A stretch of 64,000 nucleotides of DNA from Leptasterias polaris (Eukaryota; Echinodermata; Asteroidea; Forcipulatida; Asteriidae). The stretch is from NCBI GenBank assembly GCA_037783415.1, contig JAZGTN010000096.1, positions 806,001 through 870,000 of the forward strand, read 5' to 3'. A program made the position numbers and the translations under genes. This document shows positions 46,601 to 55,041 of the stretch, one piece after another; position 1 is the first letter of the stretch, and every line of letters starts with the position of its first letter. The notes beneath the pieces were generated by a model. It saw only the letters and a list, made by a program, of their open reading frames with translations. It was not told the origin of the DNA and ran no database searches.

Positions 46601-49600
46601 CAATTTGTCAAAAACATCAGACTTTCAAATGGCAGAGACCTCCAAAGAAAGGTGGCCTCTCTACACCATATCTAAATGTTTTATTGGTGTGTGTGTGTGG
46701 GTAGGTATCCACATTCAAACCGTGGACCTATAACAAAAGGGACAATAGGTCCACAGTTGCTATCACAAAGGAAAGCATTGTGGTCCACGGTTGCTATCAC
46801 AAAGAGTTGAACAAAGGAGGGTCCACGATTGCCGGTATTTACACACGTGGGTGTGTGAGCGTGTCTATCCATTCAAACAGAGGACTTTAACAAAAGGGAT
46901 CCGGGTGTTTGACAGAGCGAGGACGTCTTCGCTTCGTTTTCGTGTAAAAACCCAATGGGGACGTCGCTAAAAAAAACTATGTCAAAACAATGGGAAAACA
47001 ATGGGAGAACAAAGAGAAGTTCTCGGTAAGCGGGATTCACAAACGTGTGTGTGTGACATTCAAACCGGGGACCTATAACAAAAGAGAACAATAGGTCCAC
47101 GGTTGCTATCACAAAGGAAAGCTTTGTGGTCCACGGTTGCTATCACAAAGAGTTGAACAAAGGAGGGTCCACGATTGCAGGCTGTTACACACTTGTGTGT
47201 GTGTGTGTGTTTACTCATTATAATACAAGCATGTGGGCCCATGGTTTGTTTCAGTGAGCCCCCTCCCCCCTTCAAAAAAAAACCCAAATAAACAAAATAA
47301 AAATGCAGTAAAAGTAAAGAAAACATGTACACGGCAACATAATATCTCTTAAATACATTTACAATGTTTAAGTTATGATCCATGGAAAAACAGTAAAAAT
47401 CTTACCCTTTTGCCTTTAAACTTATGAGCCCTAGGTACTTCACTCTCAGGGAAGAGCTTAGGTAGTCTGGGCTCTCGTTCTTTTGTCATTCCATGACAAG
47501 AGGTAATGGTCATCAGATCAACACGGAGTCTGTCATTTGAGTAACATAAAAGCTCTCGATGGTAGTAGATGGAGTTTGCCGAACTGTGGAGGGAAGATAC
47601 ATGAGTTTTACAATTCTGCAGAAAACGCAGAGGATTTATATGAGATCTTACAAAACCTAAATAAACATTACATGATGTACATGTATGGTAAGGTCCCCTT
47701 TAGTATAGTACGGTTGCATGTAACATAGTATGGTCGCTTTTAATATAGTATGACCGCTTGTACTATAGTACGGCCACTTGTACTGTAGTATGGCCGCTTG
47801 TACTATAGTGTAGTTGCCTGTAAATTGCCTTTGTGTAAAATGATCCTCAGGCCATCTTTAAAAGGGCATGGTTATTTTCATTTTGCAGAAGGCACTTTCA
47901 TCGAAAAAACTCAAAGTATATTGAAGGGGCACCGAGGCCAAGACCAGGGGCAATAGAGGCCACTCCCTGGCCTGTGTAATTCCACGCCTTGGCCCTGAGA
48001 GACCTAAAGCTCATTTACCCCGTTGCACCACTGTGTACATACCTTGATGGTGTGAGATGTTGACACTGAGCAAACTGAGTGTCCAACTCTTCCATTTTCT
48101 GTTGGCATTCGGTGTAGGAGTAAGGGAAGCAGAATGCAAAGTAGACCGAAGAGAAGCGATACTCAAAGCGGTAAGTGAACGTCAAGATAAACTGACCATC
48201 AACTGTCTGTAGGGAATCAAATACAAAATCAACCATTACAAAAGCTTATATATAAGCGGTCACTCTACAGCATGACTTCCGGCATCGTCACATGTGAAAT
48301 ATAAGTCCAATTTGGTGAGTGGTGACAAAACTGCATTTGATTAATTCGAAGGAGGAAGGGGAGGGGGGGGGGGGGCTGGGGTTGTCCTCGGATCTACATT
48401 TCCTCTCCGTCTGTTGCTTCTTATTTCTTATTCTGTGAAGTGTCTCGTTAGCAGCTACAAAAGCCCAACAATGACGACGATCTCTCTATGCTATTTTTCT
48501 AGCAGTGCAGGCAAACTTTTGTAACACGAGCAGATAATCTATTACTTAGGTGATGTGTACTGAGCACAGTATGTATATGGTACACAACTTAGGACTGCAT
48601 GCCTTGCAGTTGTTTGATGGCTGTGGATTGGAGACACTAGTCTTAATATCCAAATAAGCCCGGCTGTAAATCAGTTGCAGGACAGGGCTTTAAAGAGTGT
48701 ATTGGTTTGTACAGGCCACCAAAATAAGGCTTGCACATCAAGTAGATTTTGGTGAAATCGGGAAAGTTATGGCCAAGATATCGTCACGCGTACCACGAAG
48801 TGACCTATCTTGTTCACAGCCCCCAAAAACATGTTTGGAGAAAATCGCGATTGAAGTTGCACTATTTTTCAAACTGCTGCTTCAGGGTATACTTGACAAG
48901 TTTGTTTCATTTTTTAAGACAAAAATAAAGCTGAATACTTTATTCGTACATAATTGTCAGAGTGTTTTCATTCTTTCAACTATTTTAATTACTAATACAG
49001 TCCTAAACACAAACGTCAATTCGTGAAAATGAAAGCGAGTATTGCCCGCAGCGCGCGCGTTGTGTACAAACACATTGCATATTGAGACCTATCGCGATAG
49101 GTCACTTCATGAAAATACTACGCTTCCAGATAGGTCACTTCGTGAAAATGCGAAATGTCACACACGCGCGCTGAACTGTGTGTGTAACGCTTTGTATATC
49201 ATTGGTGAAGTGGCGCGTCGAGATAGGTCACTTCGTGGAAATACAAAACGGCAAATCTAGTGACACGTCGTTTTTACTTATTAGTGTAATTACGAAACTA
49301 TTAAGTATTAGGTATTCAAACTTGCTGAAAATGTTAACAGTAATGAGTTTATTAATAATTTGTATAAAACCTGATTTGCAAAAATTTATTAATTTTGACA
49401 GATAGGTCACTTCGTGGTACGCGTGACGATATATTTCACAACGCTCTTCTTGGCATTATATCTTACCTCATATGTTGGTCTTTCTCTAATACGTTCCCAT
49501 TTTGGTTTCTGTGGCATGACGCGGACTACAGGTGCCATTCCTTGGCTGTATAACTTCCCTTGCTTATTCATATTCATGACGTTGATTTTAACCAGTTTGT

Positions 49601-50692
49601 TCATTGGACAGCCTTTGATGGCAAAATGGAACCACGACCTGATAAAATGAATATGCAAATAAATGAACAGGTCATTTCAAGATTACGACACTTTGTTATA
49701 GCGCGGTCTCTCTTGTGGTCTGCTGGCAAAACACCAGTTAAAACACATGAGGACCAGTCAAAATTCACTCCAAGTGGTCTAGGTGGCTATAGTTCAGTGT
49801 TGAAAAGCATCCCCATCTCATTTCAAATATGGACAAGTAAAAAGGCTGATGGACCAGTGAAATGACAAACAAACTGATCCTGATGGCCAGTCACTACAAA
49901 AGTTAAGAGCAAACCCTGAAGGGCTAATGCATTGTTTGCCCATAGCACACACGCACAAGCAAAAACTCTTTGCTAACCTGTGAATTACCCTTATGCTCAG
50001 CACGGATTTATCTGCTACAATAAGCACCATTACTCAGTAAGCAGAGCCGTAAAATTGGGCCCAGGGCCCAATTTCATAAAGCATGTAAGCACAGAAATTT
50101 GCTAAGCACAGAAACTTATTGCTTAGCAGAAACTGGTTACCAGCCAAAATTCCATAAAGTTAACACTGTTTACTGGTGCCCCACTCATTTTTTGCTTAAC
50201 ATAGAAATTTCCTAAGCAGTATTTTTTGCTTAACAGTTTTATGAAATTGGGCCCAGGTCACAAGCCATGATACTGACATGCAGCTCGTGATTTGTTTTCT
50301 TTTAATTTTGTAATTAAAAACCCTTTCATTAAGTCTCATTTTCTGTTCAAGAAATTGTGCTTCACATTAGAAAACTCGGCACAGTTTCACCTAAGCTATG
50401 ACCCCTGCATGCTGAGATTACAATGTGGCACTGTCTTTTTGACCTAGATGTGATGTAACAATTTCCCAAAGGGTCTGAAAATCTAGACCTACCTGTTGCC
50501 ATTTTCAAACTCCGTCCCACCACAATCATGTTTGGTCCATACATTGAACTCATAGTCCGATACAGCACATGTGTCTCCAACACATTTCAAACTAGGATCA
50601 TCATCATCATCGTGGTAGACTCTCTCTACTCGAGCCAAGTTCCCAGAGTCAAACTTGGAAGTAAAGAGGAGACCTGCACTCCGATACTCCAT
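31527..50692 (-). CDS. AGBL5: Cytosolic carboxypeptidase 5 (tubulin deglutamylase), 14 coding exons, terminal exon missing
   Basis: Exons on the minus strand: 50692-50493, 49638-49467, 48206-48043, 47583-47406, 46103-44992, 43964-43829, 43602-43418, 42686-42511, 40771-40278, 39298-39173, 35690-35572, 35197-35001, 34412-34349, 31614-31527. All phases agree and give 1137 residues (human CCP5: 886). The enzyme is an M14 zinc carboxypeptidase that removes branch-point and side-chain glutamates from tubulin, affecting cilia. Visible: the N-terminal CCP domain (about 1-180); zinc ligands H247 and E250 in [12 protein letters not shown] and H531 in [16 protein letters not shown] (305-308) for substrate carboxylate; catalytic E613 in [12 protein letters not shown] roughly 200-residue disordered insert splits the catalytic domain between 330 and 515, longer than in vertebrates. 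The C-terminal half (about 720-1137) is Ser/Lys-rich and disordered with a conserved island [10 protein letters not shown] near 767-775. The stop codon must lie left of 31527. Confidence 0.95.
31742..32205. repeat. 29-bp minisatellite, 16 copies, in AGBL5 intron 13
   Basis: Unit acaaagcctaatcttgtaaa plus cttgtttaa; copies differ only at one T/C (gtttaa or gttcaa) and one T/A. Lies 127 bp upstream of exon 14 in transcript orientation. Confidence 0.95.
32397..33430. mobile_element. ~1.03-kb element with GGGGCC-ATTTCACTAA ends
   Basis: Left end GGGGCCGATTTCACTAACGC; right end TTTAGTGAAATGGGCCCC. Subterminal regions are crowded with short palindromic words (atcgcaa, ttgcgatga). It interrupts a short dispersed repeat whose halves are at 32366-32396 and 33431-33545. 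No transposase was recognised. Confidence 0.75.
33658..33870. mobile_element. piggyBac-like MITE, 213 bp, copy 1
   Basis: Flanked by TTAA on both sides (33654-33657, 33871-33874) and ended by CCCTC…GAGGG. The same 213-bp element occurs inverted at 57730-57942. TTAA targets are specific to piggyBac-type transposition. The small ORF over it is a shadow. Confidence 0.88.
33930..34293. repeat. TTAA-family dispersed repeat, copy near AGBL5 exon 13
   Basis: About 360 bp similar to 1-281 and 11132-11400, including ttaaaattaatggcaataaa, tctcagattgtgtatt and aaaaaccaaaggtatacttt. It ends about 55 bp from exon 13. Confidence 0.65.
34349..34412 (-). CDS. AGBL5: AGBL5 coding exon 13 (64 bp)
   Basis: Residues 1087-1107: [20 protein letters not shown] then R. 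Acceptor ctagcag, donor gtgagt; phase 1 in, 2 out. Confidence 0.72.
35001..35197 (-). CDS. AGBL5: AGBL5 coding exon 12 (basic)
   Basis: Residues 1021-1086, Arg/Lys/Ser-rich ([32 protein letters not shown]), possible nuclear or microtubule-binding basic patch. Acceptor acccatag, donor gtgagt. Confidence 0.78.
35572..35690 (-). CDS. AGBL5: AGBL5 coding exon 11
   Basis: Residues 982-1020: [20 protein letters not shown] and [19 protein letters not shown]. Acceptor gttatag, donor gtaaaa. Confidence 0.75.
36395..36520. repeat. Dispersed CAGGCCT…AGGTCTG short repeat
   Basis: One of several ~130-bp copies with inverted ends near CAGGCCTGGAATTA and a ccttggtgccc-type core; others at 21270-21410, 32366-33545 (split), 47840-48000, 56090-57180 (split) and 57948-58082. 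Confidence 0.65.
37727..38806. mobile_element. TTAA-flanked element inserted in the SINE
   Basis: Ends AAGGCACTGAACACGTTTTG and, inverted, AGGCACTGTACACGTTTGG; TTAA sits on both sides (37723-37726 and 38807-38810), and the SINE reads on normally if the element and one TTAA are removed. It is itself interrupted by 37836-38543. Confidence 0.82.
37836..38543. mobile_element. Second copy of the ATAGACTGTGC MITE (708 bp), innermost insertion
   Basis: Inverted relative to 18515-19208 and otherwise similar end to end. Lies inside the TTAA element at 37727-38806. Confidence 0.87.
39173..39298 (-). CDS. AGBL5: AGBL5 coding exon 10
   Basis: 42 codons, residues 940-981, starting [20 protein letters not shown]. 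Both sites good (acceptor gcatgcag, donor gtaagc) and phase 0 both sides. A SINE ends about 9 bp from the donor. Low complexity makes homology uncertain, hence lower confidence. Confidence 0.7.
39977..40065. repeat. Short direct duplication in AGBL5 intron 9
   Basis: catcaggcatgcaaagagga…ggtaagccaatag occurs twice, 56 bp apart. Confidence 0.85.
40278..40771 (-). CDS. AGBL5: AGBL5 coding exon 9
   Basis: Residues 775-939: [20 protein letters not shown], then a His/Pro/Thr-rich disordered stretch and a helix-like [20 protein letters not shown]. Acceptor ctttgcag, donor gtgagt. Confidence 0.9.
41290..42458. repeat. 45-bp minisatellite, about 26 copies, with a 450-bp higher-order repeat, AGBL5 intron 8
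   Basis: Unit: accatgagaaggattttgat then ggacttgggaccgttcagcc and acata. Copies are nearly identical except for two adjacent bases before acc (ta, tg, ag, tc). Because 45 is divisible by 3 and the unit has no stop in several frames, long ORFs exist on both strands (15-residue periods such as [15 protein letters not shown]). They are not exons: AGBL5 exon 8 ends 52 bp away at a donor and exon 9 resumes the protein. Confidence 0.96.
42511..42686 (-). CDS. AGBL5: AGBL5 coding exon 8
   Basis: Residues 716-774, Ser-rich, ending [10 protein letters not shown], an island also seen in vertebrate CCP5. The donor gtcagt is chosen because exon 9 continues the motif as VRETK. Without splicing the frame would run into the minisatellite. 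Confidence 0.88.
43418..43602 (-). CDS. AGBL5: AGBL5 coding exon 7
   Basis: Residues 655-715: [20 protein letters not shown] then a segment with [14 protein letters not shown]. End of the catalytic domain. Acceptor attttag, donor gtttgt. Confidence 0.9.
43829..43964 (-). CDS. AGBL5: AGBL5 coding exon 6 (catalytic glutamate)
   Basis: Residues 609-654, starting [20 protein letters not shown], which holds the general-base Glu of the M14 family. Acceptor atttccag, donor gtaggc. Confidence 0.95.
44019..44235. repeat. Dispersed ~200-bp repeat, copy 1 (AGBL5 intron 5)
   Basis: Shares aacaccag, gaggaccagtcaaa, cagtgttgaaaagca and gttaag-gcaaaccctg with 49700-49920. Confidence 0.7.
44366..44834 (-). 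mobile_element. tRNA-derived SINE, minus orientation (AGBL5 intron 5)
   Basis: On the minus strand a tRNA-like head near 44834-44745 has an A-box-like ccgagcggtc and a B-box-like gggttcgggtccc, followed by the SINE body (gcttcgtccttcggatggga) and a tail ending in gcgctatataaag near 44380. Confidence 0.8.
44992..46103 (-). CDS. AGBL5: AGBL5 coding exon 5 (catalytic core, 1112 bp)
   Basis: Residues 239-608. Holds HPGE (zinc), [12 protein letters not shown], the long polar insert (Ser, Gly and Glu rich), then [20 protein letters not shown] and [17 protein letters not shown]. Acceptor ttttttaag, donor gttagt. Confidence 0.96.
46690..47215. repeat. Tandem/duplicated block in AGBL5 intron 4
   Basis: A ~340-bp unit with ggtccacggttgctatcaca, gttgaacaaaggagggtcca and a (gt)n run occurs about one and a half times; an inverted relative is at 30060-30520. 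Confidence 0.8.
47406..47583 (-). CDS. AGBL5: AGBL5 coding exon 4
   Basis: Residues 179-238: [29 protein letters not shown] and a basic end HKFKGKR. Acceptor ctccacag, donor gtaaga. Confidence 0.95.
47690..47822. repeat. ~22-bp tandem repeat in AGBL5 intron 3
   Basis: About six degenerate copies of a tatagtatggccgcttgtac unit. Confidence 0.8.
48043..48206 (-). CDS. AGBL5: AGBL5 coding exon 3
   Basis: Residues 125-178: [20 protein letters not shown] and [19 protein letters not shown]. Acceptor ccctacag, donor gtatgt. Confidence 0.95.
48778..49432. mobile_element. 655-bp element with ATATCGTCACGCGTACCACG ends, AGBL5 intron 2
   Basis: A 33-bp inverted repeat (ATATCGTCACGCGTACCACG then AAGTGACCTATCT) bounds the element. 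Three internal copies of gataggtcacttcgtg at about 49098, 49129 and 49222 repeat the end motif. No protein. The right end is 34 bp from the donor of exon 2. Confidence 0.85.
49467..49638 (-). CDS. AGBL5: AGBL5 coding exon 2
   Basis: Residues 67-124, including [20 protein letters not shown] and [11 protein letters not shown]. Acceptor ttttatcag, donor gtaaga. An inverted-repeat element ends 34 bp beyond its donor. Confidence 0.96.
49700..49920. repeat. Dispersed ~200-bp repeat, copy 2 (AGBL5 intron 1)
   Basis: Partner of 44019-44235 in the same orientation. Confidence 0.7.
50063..50257. mobile_element. MITE with GGGCCCAATTTCATAAAGC ends, AGBL5 intron 1
   Basis: About 195 bp; starts AGGGCCCAATTTCATAAAGC and ends with the inverse tttatgaaattgggcccag. 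Internal gctaagca and ggttaccagcc words recur in other partial copies. Confidence 0.85.
50493..50692 (-). CDS. AGBL5: AGBL5 coding exon 1
   Basis: Residues 1-66 plus two bases. Starts [20 protein letters not shown] and ends [20 protein letters not shown], both diagnostic of CCP5. A poly-Asp run (YHDDDDD) is visible. Donor gtaggt. The exon likely begins at 50755 after the acceptor gtacacag, leaving a 63-bp 5' UTR part. Confidence 0.95.
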
Positions 50693-50832
50693 CTCAAGAA
50701 TTACCAGTTGCCAGAGGCAACAGGGTGGTTATTTACGTACAACTCACATTCTTCTCTGTGTACAATAAAGCATCAACAAGAAATAAGGTTTTAGAAAATG
50801 AATTCATGGTGACGACAAAGGAAGACGATCAA

Positions 50833-51709
50833 TAGTTGCGATAATCGTAACCCTCCATCTCCATCGAAGGTCGCTTGCGACCTGATGGTTACGAGACGGT
50901 GAGCACAAGATTCGACCATACGTGCAATTTTGACCAATGTTGACAGACTAGTCACCAGATTTGCCCAATTTTTACCACTTTTAAAAATCATGACACAAAA
51001 TCTAAGAACACAGATTTTATTATCAATATCTAATGAATCCATTCATAATACTCAAAACATCATTGAGAAAATATTTTGAAGAAAAAAAGAAAAAAACTTA
51101 CCGGAGACTGAGCGAAGCCCGTGACGTGTAAACAGACGATGGTTGAGGTTTTAAACCCTGCACTTTTTACTTCTCGACCAATCAGCGTATTTTCTCGACC
51201 AATCAGCTTAAACAATAGGCGTGGCCTACGTTTTTATACAGTCTTGCACAATGCGCAGTTTGCACCACACGTTTGCGGTATCGGCACACAGAGTTATGTA
51301 TTAGCATATCAGAACGCGCGCTCAATCTTAAAATTGTTTTGTTGTGTGATTGTGCACGGCAATGAATTGCGCTCAGCTTGTGTTTGGTTTTACGCTGATT
51401 GGTCGTGATGTTACTACATGATTGTATACACGTTGGTCAGTCTCCGGTAAGTTTTTGGGTTTTTTTCTTCAAAATATTTTCTCAATGATGTATTGAGTAT
51501 TATGAATGGATTCATTAGATATTGATAATAAAATCTGTGTTCTTAGAATTTGTGTCATGATTTTTAAAAGTGGTAAAAATTGGGCAAATCTGGTGACTAG
51601 TCTGTCAACATTGGTCAAAATTGCACGTATGGTCGAATCTTGTGCTCACCGTCTCGTAACCCTCAGGTCGCAAGCGACCTTCGATGGAGGGTTATGATTA
51701 TCGCAACTA
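50833..51709. mobile_element. Mutator-like foldback element, copy 1 (877 bp)
   Basis: Ends TAGTTGCGATAATCGTAACC and its inverse; inverted arms about 280 bp each. Flanked by 9-bp direct repeats GACGATCAA (50824-50832) and GACTATCAA (51710-51718), one mismatch. The ~310-bp core holds several CCAATCAG/CTGATTGG words and a TTTTTATACAG word. Each arm has a splice-donor-like CAGTCTCCG|GTAAGT pointing outward (ends at 51102 on minus and 51446 on plus). No transposase. Confidence 0.9.
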
Positions 51710-52285
51710 GACTATCAACTGCTTAGTAAAAATTAGCCCTTTCCTTTTCATAAATAGTACAAGATTTCTTGTTTCAGAAACCAATTTTCTTTGGTTTGTT
51801 TGTTCCAAATTTCTTATGCCTCAGTTTCTTCAGAATAGGAATTGAAAGAAGAAAGAAACATTTCTAATTAAATAAGATAATTCTGCTTTTACATAAAATA
51901 TACATTTTTGGGGATCATGGAAGCCTGAACTTGCCCTAAGGTTGTTCCACCAGCTATAGTATTAAACTGTAGATAAGGGGGCCAATTCACTGGGGGAAAC
52001 CGTCAGAAGAATGGAGGGTTACTGTCCATTATCACAACTATAATTATAAATAATGCAAAGTGCAAGTGATAAACGCAGAATTTCCAGAAAGAATGATGGG
52101 GATGTCTAGTCTGAGTTACTGAACCCAACAACAATGGGTTTTTTTACATTGTATTTTTGTACATCTGAAGGCTCTATAGTCCAAGATACAAGCATGTAAA
52201 AGATGTTGTGTACTACATGTATTGTTACTGTTACCATGGAGGTAGAAATAGACTACCTCCATGCTGTTACTGTTAGGTTAGGTTA

Positions 52286-52923
52286 GGCCAAGTAAAATAA
52301 GAAACGAGTTTCTCGTCCCCTCCGCCTCCTTTTTGGCCGCCGCCTCCTTTTTTTAAAACTATTTACTATTTTCAGATTTTTTTTTTTTTTTTTTTAATCT
52401 TAAATCATTTTTTTTTAAAGATTTATAGCTGAAATCAAATTTTGGGGATAAAACTGAGTGGCATCTCTGATATTTTGAATCTCCTGAATCCAATTTATAG
52501 ATGGGCCAAAATAGCAGCTTTGCCTCAATAATTCCCAACTTTCTCATTACAATATCTCAGGTGTGCAGTCCCTAGCTAGTTGAGGGCTAAAAGGGTGATT
52601 CTCCTGACTTAATAATTATATCATCAGTGTCTTGGCACCAAACCCAGCTGGGCGTTCTTTTCAGAGCGGACAGCAACACTGTTGTCGAAGGTGATGGTCC
52701 TGCGATTCTGCATTGAAGGGTCTTACAAATAATGTAAGACTGTATTTATCTGTGAATAAATATACCTTGGCCAGCCATATTTAGCATGGCGGCCATCTTG
52801 GAAAAAATAGCTAAAAATTGAAAAATATAGTAAATAAAATAGTATTATACTTTCAGTAGCGCCCTGCCTCCTCCTTTATTTTTAAAGTCCGGACGAGAAA
52901 CTCGTTTCTTATTTTACTTGGCC
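52286..52923. mobile_element. 638-bp element with GGCCAAGTAAAATAAGAAAC ends
   Basis: Inverted ends of about 35 bp (GGCCAAGTAAAATAAGAAAC then GAGTTTCTCGTCC) flanked by TTA on each side (52283-52285, 52924-52926). A 3-bp TTA duplication suits PIF/Harbinger-type elements. Interior is T-rich and non-coding. Confidence 0.83.
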
Positions 52924-53889
52924 TTAGATACATCAGTAACTCGGACTACACCGAAGTCCACCAAAAACCCTAAAACTTTCAATGACTATAATATAATATA
53001 GTATCAATTTCCCTTACATTTTATTTTTAGTAGCAAAATGGAACAAGTACAACATAATGTATCACCTTCAGCTTCCAGTCCACTCAGTCAATACCCATCA
53101 GTTGCACTCAAAATACTTTTTCAGTTTAAGCGTTCAGCATGTTGTGCCACAAAACTCAGTTTACTCTAAATTAATTTTGCTAATTAGTAAGTACTATTAA
53201 TTATTTGTAATTTACAGTAATTGTAAAAATACAGGACGAACACCGACTCAGCGACTGAGTGAAATTAGCATAATATTAATAATCATTAATACTAATAATA
53301 GGCCCCTATCATGTATGTACAAATTCGAATGCAATTTCACAGTAACTCTATATAAAAGGCAAATGCAACATCTTACCTGGAGCTTGGAGTCGCAATATAT
53401 GTCAAAAAACTACACTTTTAAATAAATCAAAAATTGCATTCCATTATTTTTTCAGCAAAATAGGAGCAATGACAGACGGATCTTCGGTAGCAGCGAGCAC
53501 CCGGGTGGTGAAAACAAACTGTTAGCAACTGACATGTGACTTAACTTGAGCTCAATGATTGGTCTACATATTTTATTTTTTTACAACTTGTAGTTGATGA
53601 TTATTATTTTGGCCAAGTGGGGATGATGGGCGGAATGCCGAGAAGAAAGGGGGGGGACATTGAGTGCAATGTTATTGATGTGATATGATGATTAATAATG
53701 TTGTGATAAACACGGCCTTCCGATCCCTTTTTGCAAAATGTATTATCATAATGTTGCGTATTCAAACAGGAGGTCATTGAACTTAGGATACATATATACC
53801 TCCATGCAATTATCATGGATGCTATAGATGTTTTGATCCCTTTTGACTAAAAGTTTGTCTTTCTACCTGCGCGGGTGTACCGCCAGAGC

Positions 53890-53926
53890 ATGGAGGTAGG
53901 AATAGATTTATTCGTACCTCCATGGC
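53890..53926. repeat. CATGGAGGTAG hairpin
   Basis: catggaggtaggaatagatt then tattcgtacctccatg forms a near-perfect hairpin; a similar one is at 52236-52263 and single arms occur at about 11700, 14503 and 53798. Confidence 0.75.
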
Positions 53927-54917
53927 CAGAGCATGGACAGAGCAAGAACTGAAAAATTATCTAGAGCTCGCTGAATTTTCGGATGAAACTTATGAAAGAT
54001 CAAGTAGATCTTTACCATGGTTACACCTCCATGATTGAATAGAGAAAATGTTTGTTTGTTTGTTTGTTTGTTTGTTGTTGTTAGTTGTTTGTTTGGTTGG
54101 TTTTAATACTACTTCGACTAAACAAATTTTTGAAGCCAATATTGGCCCGATTTAGAGAGGCCCAGATTGAAGTGAGAAAATGTTCTGTTTGTTTGTTTAT
54201 TTAGTTGTTTGTTTAGTTGTTTGTTTTTTGTTTGGTTTGGTTTTTACTACTTCTAAACAAACTTTTGAAGCCAAGGCCCGATTTAGAGAGGGAAAGTGCA
54301 GTCGGGGCGGAGGCAAGTGATCATGGGGGAGGCATTTGTGGAAGCGAGGCACTGCCTTTGGGTATACGTTACAGCATAGAGAATGGTTACAGCATGGAGG
54401 AAGGAATGTGGGGTGACTTTAATGTGAAAGGATTTCTATAATTGTTACTCCACTTAGCCCACTCTTTGAAACAAGATAATAATATTTCCCCTGTCACAGC
54501 AGGCTTTGGACGTAATGCAGGAGGGGAGGTAGTGCTAGTGATGCATGAGTTGGTCCTCGGGTGGATCGTCGGGGGGGGGGGGAGAGGGGCGGTGCTGCAT
54601 GTTGCTGCATGTTGCATGCCGAAAACGGTAGACACATAGCGAGTTGAACGCCCTCTGACGTTTGAAGTTGGCCACGCTGGTTGGTTCTACGTGTTTGCAA
54701 ACTTTCACTGGTATCTACAACATATCGAACGTCCAATGACACACACATACCGAGTACCAGGCCGGTACGTGGGATAGGTGGTTTTAGGTGACAAACCTGC
54801 TGAACATAATGTCGTTCGCGACGTAAAATAAGCTGCAAATTAAAGTCATTTCCTTGAAATCTTCAATGTGTGTCCAACAATCAGTAGCTTATTTCAGTAG
54901 ATGTGAAAGTATCTGAG

Positions 54918-55041
54918 ATGGTGGATGTTCGACAAGGAAGAGACATGTTTCTTCGGCGAGCTCTGGAGAAAATTCTCAATGATAAAGAAACGAAGAAATC
55001 GTATAATTCGCAGCTGAGAAAGGCATGTCAAGTTGCCTTGG
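54918..55041 (+). CDS. ARFGEF1: ARFGEF coding exon 1
   Basis: 41 codons plus one base, [20 protein letters not shown] then to QVAL; donor gtaagt. Confidence 0.93.

Larger units (their letters stand above)
51710..54917. other. AGBL5-ARFGEF divergent interval
   Basis: Holds a degenerate foldback end (about 52015-52045), an inverted-end element (52286-52923), hairpins with CATGGAGGTAG (52236-52263, 53890-53926), (tgtt)n and G-run low complexity, and presumably the ARFGEF promoter and 5' UTR (about 54600-54917). No coding exon seen. Confidence 0.5.
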
